Shown here: positions 1-8,651 of the stretch, one piece after another | Layout: every line of letters begins with the position of its first letter | Position numbering within the stretch: position 1 is the stretch's first letter | Assembly (NCBI RefSeq): GCF_900108945.1 | Contig: NZ_FNYE01000010.1 | Span: forward strand, 1-64,000 | Reading direction: 5' to 3' | Length of the DNA stretch: 64,000 bases | Source of the DNA: Paraburkholderia diazotrophica | Lineage (GTDB): Bacteria > Pseudomonadota > Gammaproteobacteria > Burkholderiales > Burkholderiaceae | The notes under the pieces: model-generated | Seen by the model: the letters and a program-made list of their open reading frames with translations, nothing else | Database searches by the model: none | Told to the model about the DNA's origin: nothing | Translations under genes and position numbers: made by a program

Positions 1-185
1 CCAGGATAGCCTTCGGCGTACTTGTTCGTGAGCTGCGAGCCCTGCGCGGCCATCACGGCCGGGCTCGTGTAATTCTCGGAAGCAATGAGCTCGATGTGCT
101 CTTCCTGGCGCCGGTTCTCGTCCTGGATTGCCTTCCAGATTTCGGGGTCGATGTTTTCAACGGTGCTGGTAGCGCGATTGAACAT
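1..185 (-). CDS. glyA: Serine hydroxymethyltransferase, N-terminal part (cut by window edge)
   Basis: Reading leftwards from the ATG at 183-185, the translation begins [17 protein letters not shown] and continues through the family hallmark [19 protein letters not shown] and [10 protein letters not shown], the classic N-terminus of PLP-dependent SHMT. The enzyme interconverts serine and glycine with methylene-THF in the cytoplasm. Only about 61 residues lie inside the window. The N-terminus differs slightly from housekeeping GlyA and the locus is accessory, so this may be a second copy used in one-carbon or methylated-amine catabolism (inference). A 70-bp repeat lies just upstream. Confidence 0.9.
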   Translation of the reverse strand, partial: MFNRATSTVENIDPEIWKAIQDENRRQEEHIELIASENYTSPAVMAAQGSQLTNKYAEGYP

Positions 186-230
186 GATGGATTCGCTGAT
201 GTGGGTTGGGAATTGAGGTGCTTGAAGTTA

Positions 231-300
231 TCGGACTCTTCATTCAATCGCACTCTGCATGTCCTGGCTAGAAGCATTGCGACATGCACCTGGAATGCGC
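231..300. repeat. Imperfect 70-bp repeat, copy A, upstream of glyA
   Basis: This block aligns without gaps to 3006-3075; by hand count 52 of 70 bases match. The shared cores are CATTCAATCGCA, CTAGAAG, ATTGCGAC and TGGAATGC. It sits about 45 bases upstream of the glyA start, where a promoter or operator would be expected. No established site name is assigned. Confidence 0.6.
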
Positions 301-320
301 GCGGCTACCAGTCCCGCTAC

Positions 321-640
321 GATTCGTCGACTTCGAAGAACGGCTTAATGATGAGCATGCCCGCGTGGTTTAAAGGGATGTCGGCATTACCGAACCGTTC
401 GCGCGCCGCGCCGACCGCGCTTTGCAGGTCGCTCTGCTTCAGTACGTCCGCGCCGGTTCCGATAACTTCCAGCCCTTTATCGCGCAGATTGGTGGCGGGC
501 GTCTAACGGCATCATCGTTGCCGTCGATAATGGCGACCTTCGCGCCTTGCGCCACAAACAGCTCGCATGCGGCATGCACCGCAACCGTCCCACGCACCGT
601 CGTCGATAGCGACGTTGCCGGCGAGGCGGCCGCCAATCTT
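321..640 (-). pseudogene. Short-chain dehydrogenase/reductase fragment, frameshifted
   Basis: On the minus strand one frame reads CELFVAQGAKVAIIDGNDDA (nucleotide-binding beta-alpha-beta region of an SDR). After a frame change near 510 another frame continues ATNLRDKGLEVIGTGADV and ERFGNADIPLNHAGM, which matches the SDR core with an NNAG-like motif. The glycine motif is corrupted, and both the N-terminus and the catalytic YxxxK half are missing. It is a decayed remnant of a dehydrogenase once next to glyA. Confidence 0.75.
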
Positions 641-826
641 TGTACTCGTATGCACGTTCTCCGGGTCGATGGGATACACCCTGTCGAACCCGAAGTTATT
701 GCACTGGAAAGCACCTCACTATCGGATTTCGGCAAGTAAGGGTTTTTACGGGCATCTGATTTGCCGCCTCCGCACGTTATCCTCTTTGGACGAAACACCA
801 TGTGATGCGGCAACCCGCTTTTTCTG

Positions 827-1822
827 ATGAGTACGGCCCCTGTTTCGACGACTTCTTCCAGTGCCCGGCTTTTGGCGCGCACGGTCGCATTTTGCTCATT
901 TACCGACGTGGACGAGCAGGCGCGTGCATTCGCCGGCTGGAGCCTCCAATACACGCAGATCTCAGGCGGACTTTTCCACGGATCGTCATCCATCGTTTCG
1001 CTCGGCGGGATCAGGCTGCTTGTCGAGCATCTGGACAAAGTCATCATGCAGCAGGGCTCCGTGCCCCCCGACAGGTTGGCTGTCGCCGTGCCACTAGAAC
1101 TGGAAGGCCACGCCAGAATGTGCGGAGAAAAAAGCGAACGTGACAGCCTGCATGTGTTCTCCAGCGGCCCGGAGTTTGAGTTCTTTTCGCCGGACCGGCA
1201 TGTTCTCGTGAACGTCGAAATAGAACCTGAGAAGCTGTCGACCGATTCCATGCGTGCGCTGGGCAAGTCGCTCGTCTCCCGACCGATGGGGCCGCTCATC
1301 CCGATGACCGCCGAAGCCGCAGGCAATCTGCGCGACCTTCTCAAGCAGACGCTCGCCGCCGCGGCGCAGTCATCGCCGGGTGAACAGGCAGACACTGACG
1401 ATCGCATCCAGCTTCTCGAAAGAACCATCCTCTATGCCATTTCCGAAGTCATTTCGGTTGCGCCGGGTGCGGCCACCCATGTCGCTCCGGCAAAATACTG
1501 GTCGCTCGTGAATTCGGTGCAGGAAAAGCTTCAGGATCCAGCGAGTTGTCCATTATCGATCGCCGAGCTATGCGTGCAGTTGGGCGTTAGCAGAAGGACA
1601 GTGCAGTATGCCTTCCAGGAAGCGCTTGGCCTGAATCCAATCGCATACCTTCGGGCGGTGCGCCTGAATCACGTGCGTCGGGAGTTGAGGCTCGGTGAAT
1701 CCGTCACGTCGGCCGCGACGAAATGGGGCTTCTGGCACCTCAGCAGCTTCGCGCATGACTATCGCGTCATGTTCGGCGAGTTGCCGTCCGCAACGGCCAG
1801 GCGTTTTTCGCGCCGCGATTAA
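827..1822 (+). CDS. AraC-family transcriptional regulator
   Basis: A 331-residue cytoplasmic regulator. The C-terminal third carries the double helix-turn-helix of the AraC family: SIAELCVQLGVSRRTVQYAF is the first HTH, and the second runs through GESVTSAATKWGFWHLSSFA. The N-terminal ~200 residues form a sensing domain resembling EutR-like members that respond to small amines or amino alcohols (inference). The start ATG lacks a strong ribosome site. It sits between the SDR remnant and the amine-oxidase/aldehyde-dehydrogenase genes, so control of amine catabolism is plausible but unproven. Confidence 0.8.
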   Translation: MSTAPVSTTSSSARLLARTVAFCSFTDVDEQARAFAGWSLQYTQISGGLFHGSSSIVSLGGIRLLVEHLDKVIMQQGSVPPDRLAVAVPLELEGHARMCGEKSERDSLHVFSSGPEFEFFSPDRHVLVNVEIEPEKLSTDSMRALGKSLVSRPMGPLIPMTAEAAGNLRDLLKQTLAAAAQSSPGEQADTDDRIQLLERTILYAISEVISVAPGAATHVAPAKYWSLVNSVQEKLQDPASCPLSIAELCVQLGVSRRTVQYAFQEALGLNPIAYLRAVRLNHVRRELRLGESVTSAATKWGFWHLSSFAHDYRVMFGELPSATARRFSRRD

Positions 1823-2390
1823 CAGGCCGTTCCGCGATACATCGAAAGGCTCCTCGCAGCGTCCGGACTCTTGGACTGACAAGCGGGCTCGCTCTCGTCG
1901 CGGCGCACATGAAAAGGACGGCCTGCGGGAGAAGAATCTGTTGCGATGGACCACAACAGCCGGGGCGGCGGGAAGGATGCTGCAAGCAACGATGATTACC
2001 AGGACGATCGTCACGACCACGTTTGCCAGCACATGCGGTAGCGAGCATGCCGCTCCGATTGCCCGCACTTTTTCGCACGACATCAGCAGATTTTGTTTCG
2101 TCGTTCGTTTTCGGCACCGTGCCATTCACGCATCACCGTGCCCTCTTCTTCGCCTATCCGTTCGTGGAATTGTAGGCACTCGGCGCACGGTCTCGCATTC
2201 TTATGCGTGGTCAGATAATGGTGACGATCGTGGAATTCGATTGCGTACTGCACCCGTCAAATCAGGCGGCCCTGTTCGACCTGACGATGCACAAGATGGT
2301 GCCGGCCAATCGGCCTCGTCTTTTTCGCCGTCGAAGCAACAAGCAGGTTAGCAGCGTCCATCGAAAGGAAACAGGCCCCGCATCATTTTG
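1823..2390. other. Stretch without a convincing gene
   Basis: Several short open frames exist here on both strands, including a minus-strand frame with one hydrophobic segment (VLANVVVTIVLVIIVACS). None has a ribosome site or recognisable family. It appears to be decayed accessory DNA. Confidence 0.4.
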
Positions 2391-2714
2391 TTAAGAAGCA
2401 TTTTTGTGGAGTAAGGCCGCGAATTCCGCACACCATCGCCGGAAAGCTGTGGCGCGACCATAATTCATGTGATAACCGACGGCCACCACGGCGCGGTGGC
2501 TCAGTAAATGCCCTCGATGGTCGGCCTGCCGGACGTCGGTCGCAAGGTCAATCTCGCCGGTCGCGCCAACTTGCCGCAGCAGTTTGGCAGCCTGTTCGCG
2601 CTTCACACCGTACAGGTGAGCAACCTGATGGAACTCGAACCAAGCCGCATTTCCTTCGAGCCTTCCACGGATTGTTCTGCTACTAGCGGTGCAGATAAAC
2701 TCGACCGTCGTCAT
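2391..2714 (-). CDS. Short RhuM-like / phage-type DNA-binding protein
   Basis: 107 residues from ATG at 2712-2714, preceded by AGGGAG at good spacing. The middle (WFEFHQVAHLYGVKREQAAK) resembles the W.TQ..IA.LF segment of RhuM-family proteins, and the end (AVVAVGYHMNYGRATAFRRW) matches their hallmark VGYRVN....FRRWA. Full RhuM proteins are around 330 residues, so this is either a truncated copy or a minimal single-domain version. Function is unknown; the family is found on mobile and virulence-associated DNA. A longer upstream frame exists but the inner start has the better ribosome site. Confidence 0.5.
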   Translation of the reverse strand: MTTVEFICTASSRTIRGRLEGNAAWFEFHQVAHLYGVKREQAAKLLRQVGATGEIDLATDVRQADHRGHLLSHRAVVAVGYHMNYGRATAFRRWCAEFAALLHKNAS

Positions 2715-3005
2715 TGTGTGTGCTCCCTTAACCGTATGACGTCCTCTGTCGACCATGTGGGCCAAAATCGACGACTCACTCGTTCCAGGTTCTGGCTCCT
2801 GGTGGACTTCGGCACGCACCAACCTGCTTGGGAATCGTTAGGCCGTGCTCCAGTCGCTTTATCTTCTTTCCTCCACGTGGGCCCGCCAAAAGCAACGAGG
2901 ACCCCGACACGGCTTCGTGCGCATCCATAGTTGACTATCATCCAATGGCCAAGCCTTCAGGAAGCGCTTCAGCTTTTCCGCTACCCGCTGAACGTTGAGG
3001 ACGGG
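2715..3005. other. Gene-free stretch
   Basis: I see no supported gene between the RhuM-like ORF and repeat copy B. The sequence contains only short overlapping frames. Confidence 0.4.
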
Positions 3006-3075
3006 TCGGAGTCACCATTCAATCGCAGTTGGGATGTTTCGACTAGAAGAATTGCGACGTGCGGATGGAATGCAT
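3006..3075. repeat. Imperfect 70-bp repeat, copy B
   Basis: Partner of the block at 231-300, about 74% identical by eye with no gaps. Unlike copy A it has no intact gene directly behind it; the nearest leftward start is the RhuM-like ORF about 290 bases away. It could be an orphaned promoter region from a duplication. The following 3076-3433 holds no recognisable gene. Confidence 0.6.
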
Positions 3076-3433
3076 TCGTGATGTCGGGCATGCCAGGCAA
3101 GCGCATTCGTGAGAGCAGCGAGACGGCCCTGAAAAGCCCCGCGCAAGGAAACGAGCCGGGAGGAATCGGCTGCCCGCTTGAGAACTTTGTGGCACAGCGA
3201 CCGTTTATCCGCCAATTTGCGGCGTGCCCGTACCGTACGTGGAGACGCGGTCGAGTCCGTCTAAATAAGGATAAGTACACGGGCGCAGCGCATCCCCGAC
3301 GACGTGCTGCGCTTCGGGACAGTTAATGATTTGCTTTGCTACCGATGAATGAGTGAGCCCGTCTCCTGAAGACTCCGGATTTTGTTTCTGCGCGTTCCTC
3401 GTTGCGGCCCGTTCGTCGATGCTGGAACTGCGC

Positions 3434-4753
3434 TTAACTCTCAAGACCGGCCATTTTCTGCCCCCACCATAAAGTTGCGTTCACGCCCAATGAGAGGAAC
3501 GGTTCGGGCGGAGCTGCCTTGGGTCCGGGAGATCTCAACAGATGCTCGACGAGCCCGTTACTCTTCCCAGCGATCCAATTAGCCAGCAGCGTTCCAGTCA
3601 CCGTCCCGCGAGTGATGCCTAGACCGTTACAGCATAGCGCTCCGTAGACGTTCGGTCCCAGCTGACCAAAGAACCCCTCGTGGTTCTGCGAGAGCGCTAA
3701 CGATCCGCTCCACGTGTAATCGAAGCCGACATCGGGCAGCATCGGGAACCTTCGCTGAAAGGACAGCCTATGCCTCTTCGCCATCCGCGCCAGAACTTGT
3801 GGTTTTGGGCGTCCATCGGGATTGAAGCTGAAGCTGTTACGAATCAGGATTCGATTGTCATGCGTACGCCGAACCGTGCTTCCGAACGGGTCCGCCGGAA
3901 TAACACCCCAGAATTCCTTGCCGCCTAACGCCTTTTGCTCGTGCGTGGACAAAGGTCTGCTCAGGCTCGCGTACAAGAAAACGGGCAACATGGAACGTCT
4001 GAGGAAACCAAACCTCATGCCGAACGCGTTGTTGGCCAGGATGAGTTTGTCGGTGATGATCTGTCCTTGCGCATGGCCCAGCACGACCTTCTTGCCATAC
4101 TCGACCTCAGTGATCGGCGTGCGCTCGTACAGCGTCACGTTGCCCGGCAGACTGTCAGCAAGACCTTTGACAAGCGCGGATGGCTGCACGAGGATCGTTC
4201 CCGGCGTGTAAAGGGCGCGCTTGTAGAAGCGCGTCCCGATGTGCTCAGGCAGGTCGCCTCCTTCGATCACCTCGTATTGCTGACCGAGCTTATCGAGACC
4301 GCGGCGATAGGCATCGAGCACGGCGAGCCCGCGGCTTTCCACTGCGGCCTGGTACTTGCCGGACGCGCGCATCGCACAGTCGATACTGTGCTCTTCAACG
4401 ATATTGCGAAGAATCGACTGGCCCAAAAGATTCAGCTGGAGCGTCGCTTTCGCCGTCTCGATGTCGCCGATATAGTCGTCGGCACCGATGTCGTGCGGGA
4501 GATCAATTGCGAAGCCTGCATTTCGCCCGGCAGTACCAAAACCGACTTCTTGCGCTTCGACAAGGACGATCTCCTGATCAGGAAAATTCAACGCGAGCTG
4601 TCGGGCGGCGGCGAGACCGGTGTATCCGGCACCGACAACCGTCCAGCGCGTGTTCTTTTTCCCTGAGTGCGACGGCCTGGGTTCGCGGGGGCCGCTAAGG
4701 TGATACCAGCCACACGCGGAATCATCCGCTGGCGTTGAAGTGACCTTTTGCAT
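3434..4753 (-). CDS. FAD-dependent amine/amino-acid oxidoreductase (DAO family, PuuB-like)
   Basis: 439 residues from ATG at 4751-4753. The N-terminus holds a Rossmann dinucleotide motif (VVGAGYTGLAAARQLA) followed by an acidic end (VEA), and later GTAGRNAGFA, typical of the sarcosine oxidase / D-amino-acid dehydrogenase / gamma-glutamylputrescine oxidase fold. The C-terminal NVYGALCCNGLGITRGT is the usual FAD-contact loop. It would oxidise a secondary or primary amine to an imine or aldehyde. The PuuC-type dehydrogenase at 6157-7656 on the same strand is a logical partner, though 1.4 kb of non-coding DNA separates them. The longer frame to 4891 was rejected because homologues start near the chosen Met. 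Confidence 0.8.
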   Translation of the reverse strand: MQKVTSTPADDSACGWYHLSGPREPRPSHSGKKNTRWTVVGAGYTGLAAARQLALNFPDQEIVLVEAQEVGFGTAGRNAGFAIDLPHDIGADDYIGDIETAKATLQLNLLGQSILRNIVEEHSIDCAMRASGKYQAAVESRGLAVLDAYRRGLDKLGQQYEVIEGGDLPEHIGTRFYKRALYTPGTILVQPSALVKGLADSLPGNVTLYERTPITEVEYGKKVVLGHAQGQIITDKLILANNAFGMRFGFLRRSMLPVFLYASLSRPLSTHEQKALGGKEFWGVIPADPFGSTVRRTHDNRILIRNSFSFNPDGRPKPQVLARMAKRHRLSFQRRFPMLPDVGFDYTWSGSLALSQNHEGFFGQLGPNVYGALCCNGLGITRGTVTGTLLANWIAGKSNGLVEHLLRSPGPKAAPPEPFLSLGVNATLWWGQKMAGLES

Positions 4754-4914
4754 TCTCGATTCCAAGGTTTGATTCCAGTGCGCACAACGTCGATTCAGAC
4801 CGGCGCGAGAGCGACTTATGCACGCCATCAGTCGCTCGAGCCGACTTGCCGACGAGCGACCTCTACACCGAACTGGATCTCCAAAAATCAAAAGCCTCTT
4901 TTAAAATCCCGTGA

Positions 4915-4943
4915 GCATTCCGCAATCTCATCATCCGGAATGC
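4915..4943. promoter_or_regulatory. Perfect inverted repeat upstream of the amine oxidase gene
   Basis: GCATTCCG at 4915-4922 and its exact complement CGGAATGC at 4936-4943 are separated by 13 bases, so the arm centres are 21 bp apart, two helical turns. It lies about 160 bases upstream of the oxidoreductase start and could be an operator for a dimeric regulator. No T-run follows, so it is not a typical terminator. Confidence 0.4.
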
Positions 4944-6156
4944 GCTCATTCCATTCACGCACGCAGGTAAGGAGAATCAGCAGCGCGTCTTTGCAGCAAA
5001 TTAGCAAACGTCCAGAACATGCGGGCTGCAAAACTACGTGGCGCGCGGCGAAACATCGCCGCTTGAATGGATCGCGTGTCTCGGGATTACATGGAAACAT
5101 GTTGCGAAGGTGGCCCGCCACACCTGCCCGATCGAGTAGCGTTCAATCGCGAACTTCGGCCCAGATAACATTTCGTGCTCTTCTACTCTTTTTAAGGCAT
5201 TTCCAACGGGAAACCTTGTCTCCTGAATCGGCTCTCTGAAAGCTGTTTTCTCGCGTGAACTCCCGAGAAGAACAGTGTGGCTGTTTCGAGAAGTATCTCA
5301 GGTGCAACAGTATCGAAATGACATCTACGCCGCCAACGATATCTTCTTGGGGCGTAGCGTTACTTCTCGTTATGAAGGAGATGACGACGTCGCGGCCGTC
5401 GTCGTCATCCGTACGGCGCTCAAAATCCGTTCAAGCTGGTGTCATTTTCGAACGGCAAGTGGTCGTCCATCCAGTCGTAGTGCTCGCCAGCTTCCGCCCA
5501 GGACCAGTTGCGAGCGGCTTCGCGAGCTTTGAGGCTCTGTTCAGTTCCCCGATTATGACCCGACGATGCCTGGACTTTCGTATCAATACCATGTTCGTGT
5601 TGCAATCCCCTCTCCCTTTAGTCAACGTTGTTCAACTGGGTCGCCGATGCCTTCGTGCCTTAATGCTGTTTCTGAAAGACCGAACGTTGTCGGACATGCC
5701 GAATTACGCTGCTCAAGCGCTCCAATTTTTCATTCAGCTGGCATCCGATGGATGCTCGGCTTGTGCGCTCGTGCTGCAGCGCCGAATGGTCTCCAGGTGA
5801 GGCGCTTTCCCTGCACGGTCCTTTCGTGCGAGGTGATGGCTCTATTTCATTTGATCTTCCCGAAGCAATGTTTCTTGTCTTTCTCTAAGCTGCGTTTCAT
5901 GAAAAGTTTGACGCCATTTCCTTAACTTCGATGTACATATGTTTATGCACTGTGGAGATAGCTCAGGACCGATACGACGGTCGTCACCGGCGAATCGCGA
6001 TGCACCCTTTTTGACTGCATCGCGTATCCATGATCGGATGGGACTCTTCTTTCCGTGTCGCTATTTGAAGTCAGACACGCATCTGTCGGCTAGCACGTTA
6101 GCGACGTATCGGCAGGATGCCGCGTGATGCGCACAAAACGAGCCTCTCTCATGCAC
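4944..6156. other. 1.2-kb gene-poor stretch with degenerate sequence
   Basis: No intact gene is supported. A minus-strand frame at 5420-5605 encodes a protein-like piece (SLKAREAARNWSWAEAGEHY), which I do not recognise and which has no good start. The block 5311-5378 resembles sequence at the edge of the IS110 remnant. AT content rises near 5850-5960. Confidence 0.35.
5311..5378 (+). repeat. Diverged copy of the sequence at 7946-8013
   Basis: From 5331 and 7966 onward, 35 of 48 bases agree without gaps, including CGCCAACGA, TTCTTGG, TACTT and GTTATG; the 20 bases before are weaker (11 of 20). Both copies read similarly in one frame (YRNDIYAANDIFLG versus YRTANALANDIFLE). It may mark the footprint of a related mobile element or a shared gene remnant. 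Confidence 0.35.
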
Positions 6157-7656
6157 TTACACTTCGTCCGTTTCGTCGTCGTTCAGATCGAGCCAGAGGG
6201 TTTTCAACTGTGTGTACTGGTCGTGTGCATGCAACGAGTTATCACGCCCGCCAAAGCCCGACTGCTTATAGCCGCCGAATGGAGTCGTAATGTCGCCCTC
6301 GCCGAAGGAGTTCACCGTCACGGTGCCTGCTCGAATCGCACGCGCAGCGCGCAATGCCCGCTTGCCATTGCCAATGAAAACGGAAGCACAGAGGCCGTAT
6401 TCGGTGTCGTTCGCGACGTCGATTGCTTCCTTGAGACTGTTCACCGTGATCACCGCCAGGATCGGCCCGAAGATTTCCTCGCGCGCATGCTTTGCGTCGT
6501 TGTTTTCAACGTCGATGATGGTCGGGTGGACATAGCGCCCTGCGCTCGTCTGACCGCCCAAAAGCACGTTGATGTCGCCCGACAGATAGGACTGAACCTT
6601 CTCGAAATGCTGCGTTGAAACCAGCGGTCCGACCCGGTTGGCGGGATCGAGCGGGTCGCCCACGCGCCATTCGGCGGCCAGTTTCACGATCCGCTCGAGC
6701 AGCGCCGCCTTGATGTCGCGATGTACGATCAGCCTCGCGATCGCCGAGCAGTTCTCGCCCATATTCCAGAGCGCGCCATTGACGATGTGCGCCGCTACGG
6801 CGTCGAGGTCCGTCGCGTCGGGCATCACGATGCAAGGGTTCTTCCCGCCCATCTCGAGCACGACTCCCTTGAGATTGCTTTCCGACGAGTAGGCAAGGAA
6901 GCGCCGTCCTGTGGCAGTCGAACCGGTGAACGACACCATGTCGATGTCGGGATGCCGGCCGATCGACTCCCCCACCGAACGGCCGCTGCCGGTCACGACA
7001 TTGAACACGCCAGCGGGAATGCCGGCCTCGAGCGCGAGTTCGGCAACTCGCATCGTGGTGAGAGAGGTTTCGACGGCCGGCTTCACGACGAGCGAGCAAC
7101 CCGCAGCGAGAGACGGGCCAATTTTCCATGCCAGCATCAGCAGCGGAAAATTCCACGGCAGGACCAGACCGACCACACCGACGGGTTCACGCACGATCAT
7201 CGAGATGTGATTGTCCGACGCGGGAGAGACCTGATCGTAGATCTTGTCGATTGCCTCGGCGTGCCAGCGGAGCACATTGACGGTCTCGGGAACGTCGACG
7301 GTCTGACAATCGAAGATGGTCTTACCGGCATCGAGACTTTCCATCACCGACAGTTCGAGCGCGTTCTTCTCGATCAGCGCCGCCAGACGGAGGATGGCCT
7401 GCTTGCGTTCAGCGGGATGCAGCTTCGACCAGCGGCCGTCATTGAACGCAGTACGCGCGCTTGCGACGGCCACGTCGACATCTGCTTTCGAACAGGCCGG
7501 CACGTCTGCGAGGCGGTCGCCCGTCGCCGGATTGGTGGTCGTAAACGTCTCGCCGGACAACGCTTTGCAGGGCTTGCCATCGATGATGGCAGAGGTCGGC
7601 AATCTCAGATCATGCGCGATTCTGTGGTACTCGCTCGCGGACAGAAAATCAGTCAT
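6157..7656 (-). CDS. NAD(P)-dependent aldehyde dehydrogenase, PuuC type
   Basis: 499 residues. Contains the ALDH landmarks VVGLVLPWNFPLLMLAWK, FTGSTATGRR, the general-base glutamate in LEMGGKNP, the nucleophile in NMGENCSA, and EIFGPILAV near the C-terminus. Length and motifs match gamma-glutamyl-gamma-aminobutyraldehyde / betaine-aldehyde-type dehydrogenases, which oxidise amine-derived aldehydes to acids. I chose the second Met (7654-7656) because GGAGACC precedes it at ribosome-site distance; the earlier Met four residues upstream has none. Likely works with the oxidoreductase at 3434-4753. Confidence 0.88.
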   Translation of the reverse strand: MTDFLSASEYHRIAHDLRLPTSAIIDGKPCKALSGETFTTTNPATGDRLADVPACSKADVDVAVASARTAFNDGRWSKLHPAERKQAILRLAALIEKNALELSVMESLDAGKTIFDCQTVDVPETVNVLRWHAEAIDKIYDQVSPASDNHISMIVREPVGVVGLVLPWNFPLLMLAWKIGPSLAAGCSLVVKPAVETSLTTMRVAELALEAGIPAGVFNVVTGSGRSVGESIGRHPDIDMVSFTGSTATGRRFLAYSSESNLKGVVLEMGGKNPCIVMPDATDLDAVAAHIVNGALWNMGENCSAIARLIVHRDIKAALLERIVKLAAEWRVGDPLDPANRVGPLVSTQHFEKVQSYLSGDINVLLGGQTSAGRYVHPTIIDVENNDAKHAREEIFGPILAVITVNSLKEAIDVANDTEYGLCASVFIGNGKRALRAARAIRAGTVTVNSFGEGDITTPFGGYKQSGFGGRDNSLHAHDQYTQLKTLWLDLNDDETDEV

Positions 7657-7945
7657 ATCGGTCTCCATTGATATAGGTTTTCGAAACCGACCGAACGCGC
7701 ATGGCCGCTCTCGAAGTCAGAAAGAAATCGACACGTTCGCACTTTCGGCTGCGGCGCAGAAAGCCGCGTCTCATCGCGCGGGATGAGCACGCTCTCGCGT
7801 ACGATTTCTCCGGCTGCTTCCACAAAGTCGCTTGCGAGTCGGGCACCGTGATACGTGATGTGACTTGCGCAGGAACCGGCCGAGTGTGGTCCGCATCCGA
7901 GCGCGGGATCCGGTCGGACAGGGGAAGGCGTCATGCCTGAGACGA
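7657..7945. other. Gene-free stretch upstream of the aldehyde dehydrogenase
   Basis: A minus-strand frame here reads HITYHGARLASDFVEAAGEI, which looks protein-like, but I cannot assign it and its start is weak. It may be a fragment of a lost gene. Confidence 0.3.
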
Positions 7946-8623
7946 TATCGAACTGCCAATGCGCTCGCCAACGACATATTCTTGGAGGAAGCCGGTACTT
8001 TTAGTTATGGACGCATTCAAACCCGGCAGCTTTCTGCAATGCCCGGCGACTCAGGCACGTCTTCCCGATGTGGTCTTTCGCAAGGTGGTGAGCCGATTGG
8101 CCAAATCGAAAAGGAAATCACGCGCGAAGTCTCCAACGATGAGGTGGGCCAGCGACTGATGACCATTCCCGGCATTGGCGTAATCATGGCCAGTGTATTG
8201 GCGTCAGAAATGGGCGATGGAAAACAGTATCGCTGTGGGCGCGATTTCGCAGCCGCGATCGGGCTCGTACCACGGCAGCACAGTACAGGCGGACGAAATA
8301 ACCTCCTCGGGACCAGTCGCCGCGGCGACAAAAACATTCGGTCAGCTGATGGCCGTATGGTTAGGCGCGCAATCGTAGGCGGGATCGCGCGCCGTCCGCA
8401 CGCGCTCCTTCGACGATCGGCGGCATGCGCCCCGTCGGCGACGTTTAACATTTCCGGCTCATCCGTCAGATTCCAGTGGGCGGACCGTTCACTCGACACT
8501 TCGACGGCTTGCTTGCCTTGGGCGATGCTGCGCCGAAGGCATCGAGAGAATGAGACACTGCCAACTCATGTACATGGTCAGGCGATCGGCGGTCCAATCA
8601 GAGTGACTGCAAGTCGGGACTGA
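7946..8623 (+). mobile_element. Degenerate IS110-family transposase (C-terminal half)
   Basis: The plus frame contains RLMTIPGIGVIMASVLASEM and FAAAIGLVPRQHSTGGRNNL followed by LGTSRRGDKNI, the conserved Transposase_20 segment of IS110/IS116 elements. Near 8340 the expected continuation moves to another frame (RQLMAVWLGAQS), so a frameshift is present. The N-terminal DEDD catalytic domain is absent. The element is a dead remnant. Its right part ends shortly before the LysR gene; ends and target duplications could not be fixed. Confidence 0.75.
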
Positions 8624-8651
8624 ACGACTGAAACGCGACTGTTTCCTTACG

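Noticed and set aside
439..1428. 329-residue minus-strand open frame opposite the AraC gene
   Set aside because: Composition is Ser/Arg-rich shadow coding; only its end overlaps the real SDR remnant, which is frameshifted.
2203..2394. 63-residue plus-strand frame whose start (VTIVEFDC) faintly resembles the RhuM-like ORF start
   Set aside because: Similarity covers only a few residues and nothing recognisable follows.
5255..5800. 181-residue plus-strand frame in the gene-poor region
   Set aside because: No recognisable domain, poor start context and Ser/Arg-rich low-information sequence.
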